From NCBI GenBank assembly GCA_944325735.1, contig CALVBI010000001.1, positions 248,001 through 312,000 on the forward strand: 64,000 nt of DNA, in the 5' to 3' direction. This DNA is from Candidatus Gastranaerophilales bacterium. GTDB taxonomy: Bacteria; Cyanobacteriota; Vampirovibrionia; Gastranaerophilales; Gastranaerophilaceae. Below the pieces are notes generated by a model. That model was not told the origin of the DNA, did no database searches, and saw only the letters and a list, made by a program, of their open reading frames with translations. This document shows positions 1 through 8,639 of this stretch, one piece after another (the first letter of the stretch is position 1; every line of letters begins with the position of its first letter). Both the position numbers and the translations under genes were made by a program.

Positions 1-77
1 GGAGTTTGTTTTTTCAAAGGCTTTATTTGTGACGCTTTTGGGGTAACATTATTAATTTTTACTGTCGGTACTTTCAT
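1..77 (-). CDS. partial hypothetical protein, N-terminus only
   Basis: An open frame on the minus strand starts with ATG at 77 and runs off the left edge without a stop. The 25 visible residues begin MKVPTVKINN and are rich in Lys, Thr and Pro. A weak AAGAG lies upstream. It would be divergent from the ABC-F gene across about 110 bp. Too little is visible to name it, and a chance frame of this length is possible. Confidence 0.4.
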   Translation of the reverse strand, partial: MKVPTVKINNVTPKASQIKPLKKQT

Positions 78-187
78 AAAAATATTCTCTTATTTTTTAT
101 GAATAAATACATTAGACACAAGGACAGAAATTTTGTTATTTTTATATTATAATGAAATTCAGCTGATTATATAAATAGGAAACAAGT

Positions 188-1804
188 ATGATAACAACAG
201 ATAAATTGACCGTAAGATTCGGATCTCAAACATTATTTGAAAATGTAAGCATAAAATTTACCCCAGGGAACTGCTATGGCGTCATAGGTGCAAACGGAGC
301 AGGAAAAAGTACATTACTAAAAGTTATAACAGGTGACATTGAGCCGACATCAGGTGAAGTACATATCACTAAAGGACAAAGAATAGCTGTTCTTCGTCAA
401 GACCACTTCGCATTCGATGATTATAAAGTTATTGATACCGTAATTATGGGTCATAAAAAACTGTATGATATTATGCTGGAACGTGATGCTTTATATGCAA
501 AACCTGACTTTAACGATGAAGACGGGATTAAAGTTGCACATTTAGAAGAACAATTCGCGGAACTTGACGGCTGGCAGGCAGAAGCTATGGCAGCATCGTT
601 GTTATCAGATTTAGGAATTCCTGATGAATTACACTATGAACAAATGTCTGAGCTTGCAGGCAGTGAAAAAGTTCGTGTATTGCTTGCTCAAGCATTATTC
701 GGCAACCCTGATATTTTGTTACTTGACGAACCTACAAACCACTTGGATTTAAATACAATTTCTTGGCTTGAAGAATTTTTAATCAATTTCCAAAACCTTG
801 TAATCGTTGTATCACACGATAGAAAATTCTTGGATAATGTCTGCACACATATGGCAGATATTGATTACAAAAATATTCAGCTCTACACAGGTAACTACAC
901 ATTCTGGTCACAAGCAAGCCAGTTGATTAAGAAACAAAAAGAAGAACAAAATAAGAAAACCGAAGAAAAAATGGAAGAATTAAAAGCCTTTATTGCCCGT
1001 TTCAGTGCTAACGCATCAAAGGCAAAACAGGCTACATCAAGAAAAAATATGCTTGATAAATTGTCTTTAGAAGAAATTAAACCATCATCAAGACAATACC
1101 CGAGAATTAGATTTACCTACAACAAAATCCCAGGTAAAGATGTTCTTCATGTAAAAAATTTATACAAATCAGTTGATGGAGAATTGCTGATTAAGAATTT
1201 AAGTTTTGAAATTAATCAAGGTGAAAAAGTCGCATTTATTGCACGTGATCCTTTTATAATTTCAAATCTTTTTGATATTTTGGAAGACCGCGTAAAACCT
1301 GACAGCGGAGAAGTTACTTGGGGTGTTACCGCAACTCATTCATATTTCCCAAAAGATAACAACTTTTATTTTGAAAACAATCTTACAATTATGCAATGGC
1401 TCGCACAATATTCTCCGGATCAGCATGTAAACTTCTTACGCGGATATTTGGGCAGAATGCTATTTTCAGGCGATGATGCCGATAAAAAAGTAAACGTTTT
1501 ATCAGGCGGAGAAAAGGTTAGATGTCTGTTTGCAAAAATGATGATAGCTGAAGCAAACGTAATGATTTTTGACGAACCTACAAACCACCTTGATTTGGAA
1601 GCTATTACAGCATTGAATAACGCAATGATTGATTTCCCTGGTACAATCTTATTCACATCTCAAGATTATCAATTAATCCAGACTGTTGCAGATAGAATAA
1701 TCGAAATATCTCCAAAGGGTTACATCAATATGCGTAACAAATATGATGAATACTTGAAAAATCCTGTAGTAATCAAAAAACGTCAAGAAATCTACGGAGC
1801 ATAG
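188..1804 (+). CDS. ABC-F family ATPase, YbiT-like
   Basis: Soluble twin-cassette ATPase of the ABC-F group, which acts on the ribosome. Cassette 1 has Walker A GANGAGKST near residue 35 and Walker B ILLLDEPTNHLDL near 175, but its signature is degenerate (LAGSEKVR). A charged linker lies at about 240-300. Cassette 2 has an intact signature LSGGEKVR near 438 and Walker B IFDEPTNHLDL near 460, while its Walker A position (near 350) reads ARDPFIIS with no GxxGxGKS/T. The opening residues and the DTVIMGH segment match the YbiT subgroup from memory. Length (538 aa) is normal. It is monocistronic, and a TATAAT lies at 148-153. The family call is secure; the exact role is not. Confidence 0.9.
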   Translation: MITTDKLTVRFGSQTLFENVSIKFTPGNCYGVIGANGAGKSTLLKVITGDIEPTSGEVHITKGQRIAVLRQDHFAFDDYKVIDTVIMGHKKLYDIMLERDALYAKPDFNDEDGIKVAHLEEQFAELDGWQAEAMAASLLSDLGIPDELHYEQMSELAGSEKVRVLLAQALFGNPDILLLDEPTNHLDLNTISWLEEFLINFQNLVIVVSHDRKFLDNVCTHMADIDYKNIQLYTGNYTFWSQASQLIKKQKEEQNKKTEEKMEELKAFIARFSANASKAKQATSRKNMLDKLSLEEIKPSSRQYPRIRFTYNKIPGKDVLHVKNLYKSVDGELLIKNLSFEINQGEKVAFIARDPFIISNLFDILEDRVKPDSGEVTWGVTATHSYFPKDNNFYFENNLTIMQWLAQYSPDQHVNFLRGYLGRMLFSGDDADKKVNVLSGGEKVRCLFAKMMIAEANVMIFDEPTNHLDLEAITALNNAMIDFPGTILFTSQDYQLIQTVADRIIEISPKGYINMRNKYDEYLKNPVVIKKRQEIYGA

Positions 1805-1868
1805 GATTCTAGATTTTTAATAATATTGACTTTTTTTGCTTATAAACTTATAATTTTTTGAAAGGGTA

Positions 1869-2030
1869 AGCCCTATTCTCCAACTTTCAAGGCACAAACT
1901 CAAAATTTGCTGAAACTTTGAAAGGAGGTGATAAAGTGGTTATAAATACAGAAGAACTAGCAATAATCCTGTTAATACTGCTAGTTCTAATAACCAAATA
2001 GGGGCTTTTAATGGGGCAAGCTGGAACTTG
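1869..2030 (+). other. folded mRNA region around a tiny ORF (toxin-like 5'-3' pairing)
   Basis: Four pairings surround the 21-residue ORF at 1936. CTTTCAA (1884-1890) can pair with TTGAAAG (1918-1924), which overlaps the Shine-Dalgarno. GAACTAGCA (1954-1962) and TGCTAGTTC (1979-1987) form a perfect 9-bp inverted repeat inside the ORF. AGCCCTATT (1869-1877) can pair with AATAGGGGCT (1997-2006) at the end of the ORF, with one bulge. GGGCAAG near 2015 pairs with CTTGCTC just downstream. Long-range 5'-3' pairing that masks a strong ribosome site is known from type I toxin mRNAs. The pairings are read by eye; the role is inference. Confidence 0.45.
1936..2001 (+). CDS. 21-residue hydrophobic peptide, candidate small membrane toxin
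   Basis: A GTG-start ORF follows one of the strongest Shine-Dalgarno sequences in the window (AAAGGAGGTGATAAA). It encodes a short polar start (MVINTEE), then an almost uninterrupted run of Ile/Leu/Val/Ala of about 11 residues, ending ITK and TAG. A single membrane helix is the only plausible fold. Size, hydrophobicity and RNA structure recall holin-like or Fst/Ldr-type toxins of type I toxin-antitoxin systems, but I recognise no specific family. No antisense RNA promoter was identified with confidence. It lies between the ABC-F gene and a convergent HTH-like gene. Confidence 0.5.
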   Translation: MVINTEELAIILLILLVLITK

Positions 2031-2082
2031 CTCCGCCCTTTCTATCATTATAACATATTTTCAAATGATTTCAAGTGTAGTT

Positions 2083-2295
2083 TTATTTGCTCTCGATTAT
2101 TTCTATTTTATACCCTAGTATATTGAGCATCATTTCAGCTTCTTTAAAAGAAATACCATCCCTGTTGAGTTTTGCACTCAAATTTTTGCCTGAATATTTA
2201 TTAGTATGATTTTTCTCATTAAGTAAATTGGCAAATTCTTTTATTTGTATCTTTTCTAAAACCAAAATAGATTTTATCTTACTGCATATATCCAT
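2083..2295 (-). CDS. small HTH-like (Cro-type) protein
   Basis: A 70-residue protein with the layout of a small phage-type DNA-binding domain. It has a first helix, then the segment KEFANLLNEKNH, a basic stretch KNLSAKLNRDG in the recognition-helix position, and a closing helix with LGYKIEII. Similar short proteins with 'LGY(E/K)' ends are usually annotated as XRE-like or mis-named. It starts at ATG 2295 behind weak AAGGAA. It is convergent with the tiny peptide gene. A regulatory role is inference. Confidence 0.6.
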   Translation of the reverse strand: MDICSKIKSILVLEKIQIKEFANLLNEKNHTNKYSGKNLSAKLNRDGISFKEAEMMLNILGYKIEIIESK

Positions 2296-2415
2296 TCCTT
2301 AATTATATAAAAATTTGACAAATATTGAATACTTTTGTATAATAATCCATATAAATATGGATAAAAGAATATCAAAAAGGAATTTGTCTTAATAAATTTT
2401 ACATAAGGAGAAACT

Positions 2416-2616
2416 ATGAATTACCAAAAACTTTCTGATTTTGATAAATTGAGGATTGTTGAACGCAAAGTATATGATGCTTATTCAACAGTAAAAATTA
2501 TTGCTGATGCTTTGCAATTCAGAACTGTTTATGACGACTATGACAATCATTCTGACTGCATTAAATTTTTACGAAAAGCTCAAAGCAACTTGCACCAGCT
2601 GAGGAATTTATTTTAA
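2416..2616 (+). CDS. hypothetical protein, 66 aa
   Basis: A small, mostly helical cytoplasmic protein with no signal peptide or motif I recognise. The start is well supported by AAGGAG five bases before ATG 2416. It contains the acidic stretch YDDYDNHSDC. It stands alone and is convergent with the exported protein that ends at 2638. Confidence 0.6.
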   Translation: MNYQKLSDFDKLRIVERKVYDAYSTVKIIADALQFRTVYDDYDNHSDCIKFLRKAQSNLHQLRNLF

Positions 2617-2637
2617 ATTATTCTAAAAACAGATTTA

Positions 2638-3276
2638 TTATTTGTCAGCCTTTTTAAAATCGTTTTTTACATAAATTGTATATTTATCTTGACCAAAATG
2701 TGAGAATGTTATTTTCCCGATTGACGAAGCTTTAAAAAGTCCGCCTACAGGAGAAATTTTTACACTTTGAGGCTGAAAAGAATATTTATGAAAATACTCT
2801 TTTGTATCATTCAGCAGTAAATAATCTTTCTTTTTCAAAAAATGTTTTTTTACAGTGAGTTTTTTATCTTGGTTAAATTGAGAAATTTTTATTATCTCAG
2901 CATTTGGAAAAATCTCCTGAATTTGCTCATCTGTTAATTGTTTTTCTTCAAAACTTTTGCCGTTATAAACTAATTCATAAATCTTTAATTCAGCATTATG
3001 GCAAGTAATCAAACGTCCATTGAATACAAATTCATAATCAGACCCGAGCATTGTAGGTTCGTTATTGTCAGAAAAAGAATAGATTGAATAGTTGCCAGTT
3101 CCTGTCGAAGTTTTTTTAGATATTGAAATATCACCATCATTAGATTTGCCAATTGAAAAAAGATTACTCTTTGGCGAATAAAAAAGTTTTGTATTATTTA
3201 ATACAGGTTCCATATTCCCTGCAAATACAGGAGAGCAAAGAAATAAGATACTCAAAATAATTATAAAATTTTTCAT
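2638..3276 (-). CDS. exported hypothetical protein
   Basis: A 212-residue protein with a clear Sec signal peptide: MKNF, a hydrophobic core of Ile/Leu/Phe, then cleavage after SPVFA near residue 19. The mature part is Lys/Phe/Tyr-rich with alternating residues suggesting beta strands. No domain recognised. GAGGATTTT precedes ATG 3276. Monocistronic. Confidence 0.65.
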   Translation of the reverse strand: MKNFIIILSILFLCSPVFAGNMEPVLNNTKLFYSPKSNLFSIGKSNDGDISISKKTSTGTGNYSIYSFSDNNEPTMLGSDYEFVFNGRLITCHNAELKIYELVYNGKSFEEKQLTDEQIQEIFPNAEIIKISQFNQDKKLTVKKHFLKKKDYLLLNDTKEYFHKYSFQPQSVKISPVGGLFKASSIGKITFSHFGQDKYTIYVKNDFKKADK

Positions 3277-3425
3277 AAAATCCTCTTTGTTTTTTATAAT
3301 TATAATATTAATATAAAAATTTTAAAATTGATGCAATTGTCTGATTGGCAATCGAAGAGACTACGCTTGTTTACTGATTTGTGAAAAAGTTTATGCAAAA
3401 TCTGATATGTCTACGTGCGTAGCAT

Positions 3426-3533
3426 AAAAAAAAGGAGCCTAACTCTCCGATAAAAATTTTCAAACTGGTTTGAAAATCTCCACAGAGGTGAAAAAGCTCC
3501 GTTGGAATTAAGAATAGCTGGAAGTATGAAAAA
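3426..3533 (-). ncRNA. candidate small structured RNA ending in a terminator
   Basis: On the minus strand a TATAAT box (3545-3540) is followed by about 100 nt without an ORF. They contain GGAGC (3500-3496), the 10-bp inverted repeat ATTTTCAAAC/GTTTGAAAAT (3477-3456), and GGAG...CTCC/GCTCC at about 3448-3434, directly followed by eight T. It is not needed as a terminator for the neighbours, since the gene at 3630 has its own. A small RNA is the simplest reading, but no family is recognised. The rest of the 353-bp gap holds only a CTACGTGCGTAG palindrome near 3411. Confidence 0.35.
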
Positions 3534-3595
3534 GATTTAATTATATTTAATATGGATTTACCAATTATGGCAATTACCCGATTGATTAATTTTTA

Positions 3596-3622
3596 TAAAA
3601 AAAATGACGGTCACCCGTCATT
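3596..3622 (-). terminator. intrinsic terminator of the TSCPD gene
   Basis: The perfect stem AATGACGG/CCGTCATT with a 4-nt loop is followed on the minus strand by a run of T. It sits just after the stop codon of the gene at 3630-3890. Confidence 0.85.
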
Positions 3623-3629
3623 TCTTCTT

Positions 3630-3890
3630 TTATACTTTTGCTTTTAACTCACTCAAACATTTTGCCAGTTGATCAGGACAGCTTGTTGGTTTGTCACCGC
3701 ATCTTATACCGGAAAATTTTGAGATTACATCATCAATTTTCATACCTTTCACAAGCTGACTTATTCCAAGCAAATTCCCAGGACAACCGCCTAAAAAATT
3801 TACATCTGTGATTACTTCATCTTCATTTATTTTTACCTGCATTAATTTACAGCAAGTACCTTGCGTATTGTATTGAATTACTTTTTCCAT
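3630..3890 (-). CDS. TSCPD-domain protein, TIGR03905 type
   Basis: A small single-domain protein with the hallmark GGCPGNLLGIS and, at the end, RCGDKPTSCPDQLAKCL. Conserved cysteines suggest a metal or thiol role; the TSCPD domain also occurs at the end of some vitamin B12-dependent ribonucleotide reductases. The frame opens 18 codons further upstream, but GGAG stands about nine bases before ATG 3890 (MEKVIQYN), which matches the usual family start. Its own terminator follows. Biochemical function is unknown. Confidence 0.85.
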   Translation of the reverse strand: MEKVIQYNTQGTCCKLMQVKINEDEVITDVNFLGGCPGNLLGISQLVKGMKIDDVISKFSGIRCGDKPTSCPDQLAKCLSELKAKV

Positions 3891-3937
3891 TTTCTTTTTC
3901 TCCAAAATTAGTTTACAATAATATTGTAATATAAACA

Positions 3938-3966
3938 TTGACAAAACAGCTTAGCATAATTAATAT
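3938..3966 (+). promoter_or_regulatory. sigma-70 promoter placed for a leaderless mRNA
   Basis: TTGACA (3938-3943), a 17-bp spacer and TAATAT (3961-3966) lie so that the start site seven bases beyond the -10 box is the A of the ATG at 3973. No Shine-Dalgarno is present. Confidence 0.75.
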
Positions 3967-3972
3967 TCATAT

Positions 3973-4503
3973 ATGATTAAAAAAATAATTCTTATATTAT
4001 GTATTTTATTAACTCTTCCTGCATTCGCAGAAACCATTTTGACAGGCGGAATAGATTATAACGTAGATTCTGCAAGACAAGAGCTTCTGCAAGATGGGCC
4101 CAAAAAATTAAGTTCGCATTTAATTTCTAAAAACATGATTGACAAAAACAATCATAAAAATTTGGAATATTTATTTACTGGTAATGTTGAGTTAAAAGAC
4201 AGAACTTTAGCATTCTTTTCTGATTCGACATATGCGGTTATGTATGAAAATGATAAATACCACGTCTGGTACTACACAAACAGCGGGAATTTAATCTATG
4301 CGGAAGAAAAAAATCAATTGGATTACCCATATAAATCATACAAATATGACACGTCAGGCAAATTGATTAACATGGGATTAAGAGTGTCAAAAGTAGAAAC
4401 CTTTATTTATACACCAAAAGGCAAACTAATTGCCCACTGGAAAGGTCAATATGCTTATGATGAAAACGGTAAAGTAATTATGACACGAAGATACGCAAAT
4501 TAA
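3973..4503 (+). CDS. exported hypothetical protein with YD/MORN-like repeats
   Basis: A 176-residue protein with signal peptide MIKKIILILCILLTLPAFA. The second half has short recurring units around Gly-Lys-Leu/Val-Ile (TSGKLIN, PKGKLIA, ENGKVIM) spaced about 20-25 residues, in the style of toxin_YD or MORN-like repeats. It is probably periplasmic or surface exposed. The promoter places the mRNA start at the ATG, so it is likely leaderless. A bidirectional terminator follows. No specific function can be assigned. Confidence 0.65.
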   Translation: MIKKIILILCILLTLPAFAETILTGGIDYNVDSARQELLQDGPKKLSSHLISKNMIDKNNHKNLEYLFTGNVELKDRTLAFFSDSTYAVMYENDKYHVWYYTNSGNLIYAEEKNQLDYPYKSYKYDTSGKLINMGLRVSKVETFIYTPKGKLIAHWKGQYAYDENGKVIMTRRYAN

Positions 4504-4513
4504 GGAAACAAAT

Positions 4514-4545
4514 AAAAGACCGAAAATATTTTTCGGTCTTTTCTA
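4514..4545. terminator. bidirectional intrinsic terminator
   Basis: AAAAGACCGAAAA / TTTCGGTCTTTT with a 4-nt loop. The A and T runs flank the stem, so it serves both the gene ending at 4503 and the convergent gene ending at 4569. Confidence 0.85.
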
Positions 4546-4568
4546 TATGTTTTTTATTTTTTCTATTT

Positions 4569-5432
4569 TTACTTTAAATTTGAAAAATAACTTTTGATTT
4601 TATCGACAAATGTAAGTTTTTTAAACTCTTTAGACTTAACCGATTCAATCATAAAAGGTTCAGGCTGAATAGTTCTTGCAAACTTAATATCAGGTTCTCC
4701 AAAAAGCATTACATAAGAAGGTTTGTAACCTTGAGGAATATTCAAATAGTCTGATAGTTCAGGCATCATTAAAATACAAAATTCAACAAGCCCACACCAG
4801 CAAGTCCCAAGATTCATGCTTTGAGCATACAATTCAAAATAACTCAATGCAATAAACGGATCCACATTTTTACAAGGAGCATTAAAAGGGGCTGATACTA
4901 CTACCATATGCGGAGCACCTCTGAATAGTATATCTTCGCCGTCTAAAAATGCTTTTGTATAACGACTCAATTTTTTAGCAACAATTTTTACTGGTTTTGT
5001 AGTCAAAGCCTCTTTTATTTTACCATTCACATAATCTCTAAATTCATTCATTACTGAAATATCATCAATGAATGCAAAATGCAGTTTGTGAAAATTTACC
5101 CCGGTAGGAACATAATTAAGCATATCTTTTAATTTTTGCAATTTTTCTTGAGAAACATTTTCTTTTTTGTAATGTCTTACACTTCTGCGAGATTTGATTA
5201 AATTCAAAATCATTTCAGGATCTTGAGAATAAATTCTATCAGAATTTTCAGGACGTTTATCACACACAGATAAAGCTCCAACAGGACATACAGCCAAGCA
5301 GTGCTGACATTTAAAACATTTTTTTTCATCTATCTCAGGAATTTGTTTATCATTAAATTTCAAAGCCTTTACAGAACAATCTCTAATACACTGACCACAA
5401 TGGATACATTTACTTTCATCAATTTCAAACAT
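4569..5432 (-). CDS. nitroreductase family protein with N-terminal 2x[4Fe-4S] ferredoxin domain
   Basis: Residues 1-60 form a bacterial ferredoxin with two CxxCxxCxxxC clusters (CIHCGQCIRDC and CFKCQHCLAVCP). The rest is an FMN-dependent nitroreductase fold opening with the typical SRRSVRHYKKE and containing GTCWCGLVEF. Such fusions are soluble redox enzymes that take electrons from iron-sulfur partners to flavin; the substrate cannot be told from sequence. Length (287 aa) is usual. It starts at ATG 5432 and is convergent with the preceding gene. Confidence 0.88.
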   Translation of the reverse strand: MFEIDESKCIHCGQCIRDCSVKALKFNDKQIPEIDEKKCFKCQHCLAVCPVGALSVCDKRPENSDRIYSQDPEMILNLIKSRRSVRHYKKENVSQEKLQKLKDMLNYVPTGVNFHKLHFAFIDDISVMNEFRDYVNGKIKEALTTKPVKIVAKKLSRYTKAFLDGEDILFRGAPHMVVVSAPFNAPCKNVDPFIALSYFELYAQSMNLGTCWCGLVEFCILMMPELSDYLNIPQGYKPSYVMLFGEPDIKFARTIQPEPFMIESVKSKEFKKLTFVDKIKSYFSNLK

Positions 5433-5543
5433 AATAATTACCTTCCTACAAAATTTTTATACCTAATAATTATACATAAAATAAATTATCTTTACCCTGA
5501 AAAAAATTAATGATATACTTTTTGATACAGATAGGGATATTTT

Positions 5544-6851
5544 ATGAAAAAATTTTTGATTTCTATTTTAATATTATTAATTTGCCCCTCTTGTTTTGCC
5601 CAACAAGAATTGAAAAAAATCTCTTTGCAAGAAGCACTTGATATTGCTGTTGAGAATAATATTGATTATAAAGCCTCAAAAATGAATATAAATATAGCCG
5701 AAAATAAAGTTAAAGAATCAAACAGATTACAAAATCCTGAAATAAATACTTTTTTTAATATCGGAGAAATAGGCAAAGGTGAACCTCAAGCTACAGGCAT
5801 TAGTGAAAAAATAGAAATCGCAAAACGTGATGCAAGAAAAAAATTAGCTCAATCAAATTTAGAACTTACTAAACAAAATTTGGAATACACTGAATTTGAC
5901 TTAAAAATGGACGTAAGAGAAGCTTACGTTAATTTGGTAGCTGCTAAAGAAATCTTAATCGTATTAGAACAAAGACAAAAACTTTTAAATGACTTACTTG
6001 CTATTGCAAAAAAACGTGTCGCAGCAGATGAAGTTGAAGAAATTGATGTAATTCAAACCGAAATTGCACTAAATCAACTTGTAATTCAAGTAAATACTCA
6101 AAAAGCAAATGTAAAAAGTGCAATGTATAATTTTAACAAAGTAATTAATGTAAACAACAAAACATCAATAAAATATGATGCAGAAGATGACAATTTTTCA
6201 GATAAAGATGATTTTATAGCATTGTTAAGCCCAAAGCCAATTGAAAAATTACCTGAATTTAATTCTATTGCACAAAATTCTTTGAAAAACAGATACGATA
6301 TAAAAATTGCAAAGCAACAAATAGAAGTAAGCAAAAAAAATCTTATCTATGTTACTCGTCAAAGAATTCCTGATATAGAACTACAAGGTGGATATTCTTT
6401 TATTACACAAGGCATGAGCGACTCTGGAAGATCTATAAATGGTGCTTATGCAGGAGCCAGCATTGTTAATATACCTCTATTCTACTCGTACAAACCTGAA
6501 ATTCAAAATGCCAAAATGCAAGTAGATCAAGCTGAATTACATTATATGTCTGTACAAAATAAAGCTATAAACGATTTGCAAAGTGCTTATGAAAAATTTG
6601 TCACAGCAAAGATAAACTTAAATTACTATAACGATAATTTATTAAAAAATTCAAATGAATTAATAAAAGTTGCTAAAAAGAATTACTCAACAGGGAAATC
6701 AACTCTAACAACTCTTATCGTAATGGAACAATCATACAGATCAATAGTTGCAGGATATACTTATGCTCTTGCAGATTATTATAAATGCTGGATAGACTTT
6801 TTAAGAGAGGTTAATGTTGAAAACTTTGACCTCAGTGAAGAAAGCTTATAA
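5544..6851 (+). CDS. TolC-family outer-membrane efflux protein
   Basis: A 435-residue protein with Sec signal MKKFLISILILLICPSCFA and the two-fold outer-membrane efflux protein pattern. It opens with LQEALDIAVENNIDYKAS and a second half has similar helical hairpins, with long Lys/Gln/Asn-rich coiled regions between strands. It forms a periplasm-spanning exit channel for type I or tripartite pumps. AGGGAT precedes ATG 5544. The 21-bp gap to adenine deaminase suggests cotranscription, which is an odd pairing. No inner-membrane pump is adjacent; the second TolC-like gene at 57256 sits with the efflux pumps instead. Confidence 0.85.
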   Translation: MKKFLISILILLICPSCFAQQELKKISLQEALDIAVENNIDYKASKMNINIAENKVKESNRLQNPEINTFFNIGEIGKGEPQATGISEKIEIAKRDARKKLAQSNLELTKQNLEYTEFDLKMDVREAYVNLVAAKEILIVLEQRQKLLNDLLAIAKKRVAADEVEEIDVIQTEIALNQLVIQVNTQKANVKSAMYNFNKVINVNNKTSIKYDAEDDNFSDKDDFIALLSPKPIEKLPEFNSIAQNSLKNRYDIKIAKQQIEVSKKNLIYVTRQRIPDIELQGGYSFITQGMSDSGRSINGAYAGASIVNIPLFYSYKPEIQNAKMQVDQAELHYMSVQNKAINDLQSAYEKFVTAKINLNYYNDNLLKNSNELIKVAKKNYSTGKSTLTTLIVMEQSYRSIVAGYTYALADYYKCWIDFLREVNVENFDLSEESL

Positions 6852-6872
6852 AATAATAAAAAAAGGATAAAT

Positions 6873-8603
6873 ATGTCAGGACAAGAAAAATTAATTAAAA
6901 TAGCTCGCGGACTTGAAAAAGCAGACTTAGTAATAAAAAACGCAAATATAATAAACGTACTATCAGAAGAAATTCACAAAGGTGATATCGCAATTTCTGA
7001 TGGAATAATTGCAGGTATAGGCGAAGGATATGAAGGCAAAAAAGAAATTGACATAAATGGAGCCTACATATGCCCTGCATTTATTGACGGTCACGTACAT
7101 ATTGAAAGTACAATGATGCTGCCTGATGAGTTTGCAAAAGCAGTTGTACCCTGCGGTACTACAACAGTTATAATCGATCCTCACGAAATTTCTAATGTTT
7201 TAGGATTACATGGCATAAGCTATATGCATGAAGCCGTTAAAAATTTACCGCTTAATGTCTATACAATGTTACCATCTTGTGTCCCTGCAACTCCTTATGA
7301 AACCTCAGGATTTGATCTAAACAGTTATGATTTAGCTCTTTTAATCGATAGCCCTTGGGTGTTAGGAATTGCAGAAATGATGAATTATTCAGGACTTTTA
7401 AATCTTGATAAAAATGTACTTGCAAAACTCGATCTTGCAAAATCTAAAGGTAAAAGAATTGACGGGCATGCACCGTTTTTAAGCGGAAAAGATTTATGTG
7501 CCTATGTCGCAAGTGGTGTAAAATCTGATCATGAATGTACAAATCCTGAAGAAGCTATTGAAAAAATTCGACTTGGCATGTATGTAATGATTAGAGAAGG
7601 GACAGCTGCAAAAGATCTAGATGCATTAATCCCAGTTTTGAAAGAAAAAAATACAAGAAAATGTATGTTTGTAACAGATGACAGACACCCAAAAGATTTG
7701 CGTGTACATATTAATGATATGGTAAGACGTGCAGTAGATGCAGGTGTTGATGTAATAAAAGCAGTTCAAATCGGAAGTTTAAATACCGCAGAATATTTGG
7801 GCTTAAAAACTCAAGGTGCAATAGCTCCTGGATACAAAGCTGATTTATTAATTCTACCTGACTTAAAAACATTCAAACCTGATATTGTAATTAAAGACGG
7901 TAAAATTGTTGCAGAAAACGGAAAACTTCTAAAAGCTTTCACAAAATTTGAAAAACCATCAGTAAGAAGTTCTATCAACGTTCGCTGGATTGAACAAAAA
8001 GATTTTGAAATAAAAGGAACATCGGAATATGTAAATACAATAGAAATTGTTCCAAAACAATTAATTACAAAATCATCAATATGTGAAGCGAAATTTGAAA
8101 ACGGAAAATTATACAGCAACACAGATACTGATACTTTAAAAATTATTGTAATGGAACGTCATAGAGCTACAGGCAATATTGGAAAAGGCTTTGTAAAAGG
8201 CTTTAATCTTAAATCCGGCGCAATAGCATCAACCGTTGCACATGACTCTCACAACATGATAATTGTAGGTACAAACGATTTTGACATGTACACAGCAGCA
8301 GTAGAATTAGTAAAAATGCAAGGAGGAAAAGTCGTTGTAAATAACGGTAAAGTTATTGCAAAATTGCCACTTCCAATTGCAGGATTAATTTCTGACAAAG
8401 ATTTTGAATATATTATCAAACATTGTGATGATTTGAATAAAGCAGTAAAAGATTTAGGCTGCACACTGGACGATGCTTTTATGACAATGAGTTTCTTATC
8501 GTTACCTGTAATTCCTGAATTAAAAATTACAGATAAGGGATTATTCAGTACAAAAAAATGGGACTTTGTAAAAATTAATCCTGAAAATGTTATTTGTAAA
8601 TAA
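6873..8603 (+). CDS. ade: adenine deaminase
   Basis: Converts adenine to hypoxanthine and ammonia in purine salvage. It is an amidohydrolase-superfamily enzyme. The metal-site motif GHVHIESTMMLP is near residue 73, followed by HEISNVLG, GHAPFLSG, SDHE and DDRHP. The C-terminal domain contains the AHDSHNMIIVG motif typical of AdeC. Length (576 aa) is normal. AAAAAGGA precedes ATG 6873. A shared terminator follows. Confidence 0.95.
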   Translation: MSGQEKLIKIARGLEKADLVIKNANIINVLSEEIHKGDIAISDGIIAGIGEGYEGKKEIDINGAYICPAFIDGHVHIESTMMLPDEFAKAVVPCGTTTVIIDPHEISNVLGLHGISYMHEAVKNLPLNVYTMLPSCVPATPYETSGFDLNSYDLALLIDSPWVLGIAEMMNYSGLLNLDKNVLAKLDLAKSKGKRIDGHAPFLSGKDLCAYVASGVKSDHECTNPEEAIEKIRLGMYVMIREGTAAKDLDALIPVLKEKNTRKCMFVTDDRHPKDLRVHINDMVRRAVDAGVDVIKAVQIGSLNTAEYLGLKTQGAIAPGYKADLLILPDLKTFKPDIVIKDGKIVAENGKLLKAFTKFEKPSVRSSINVRWIEQKDFEIKGTSEYVNTIEIVPKQLITKSSICEAKFENGKLYSNTDTDTLKIIVMERHRATGNIGKGFVKGFNLKSGAIASTVAHDSHNMIIVGTNDFDMYTAAVELVKMQGGKVVVNNGKVIAKLPLPIAGLISDKDFEYIIKHCDDLNKAVKDLGCTLDDAFMTMSFLSLPVIPELKITDKGLFSTKKWDFVKINPENVICK

Positions 8604-8604
8604 T

Positions 8605-8637
8605 AAAAAAGCCACCTGATAATAGGTGGCTTTTTTT
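8605..8637. terminator. bidirectional terminator between ade and the adhesin
   Basis: AAAAAAGCCACCT / AGGTGGCTTTTTTT with a short loop, flanked by A and T runs, between two convergent stop codons. Confidence 0.9.
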
Positions 8638-8639
8638 AA

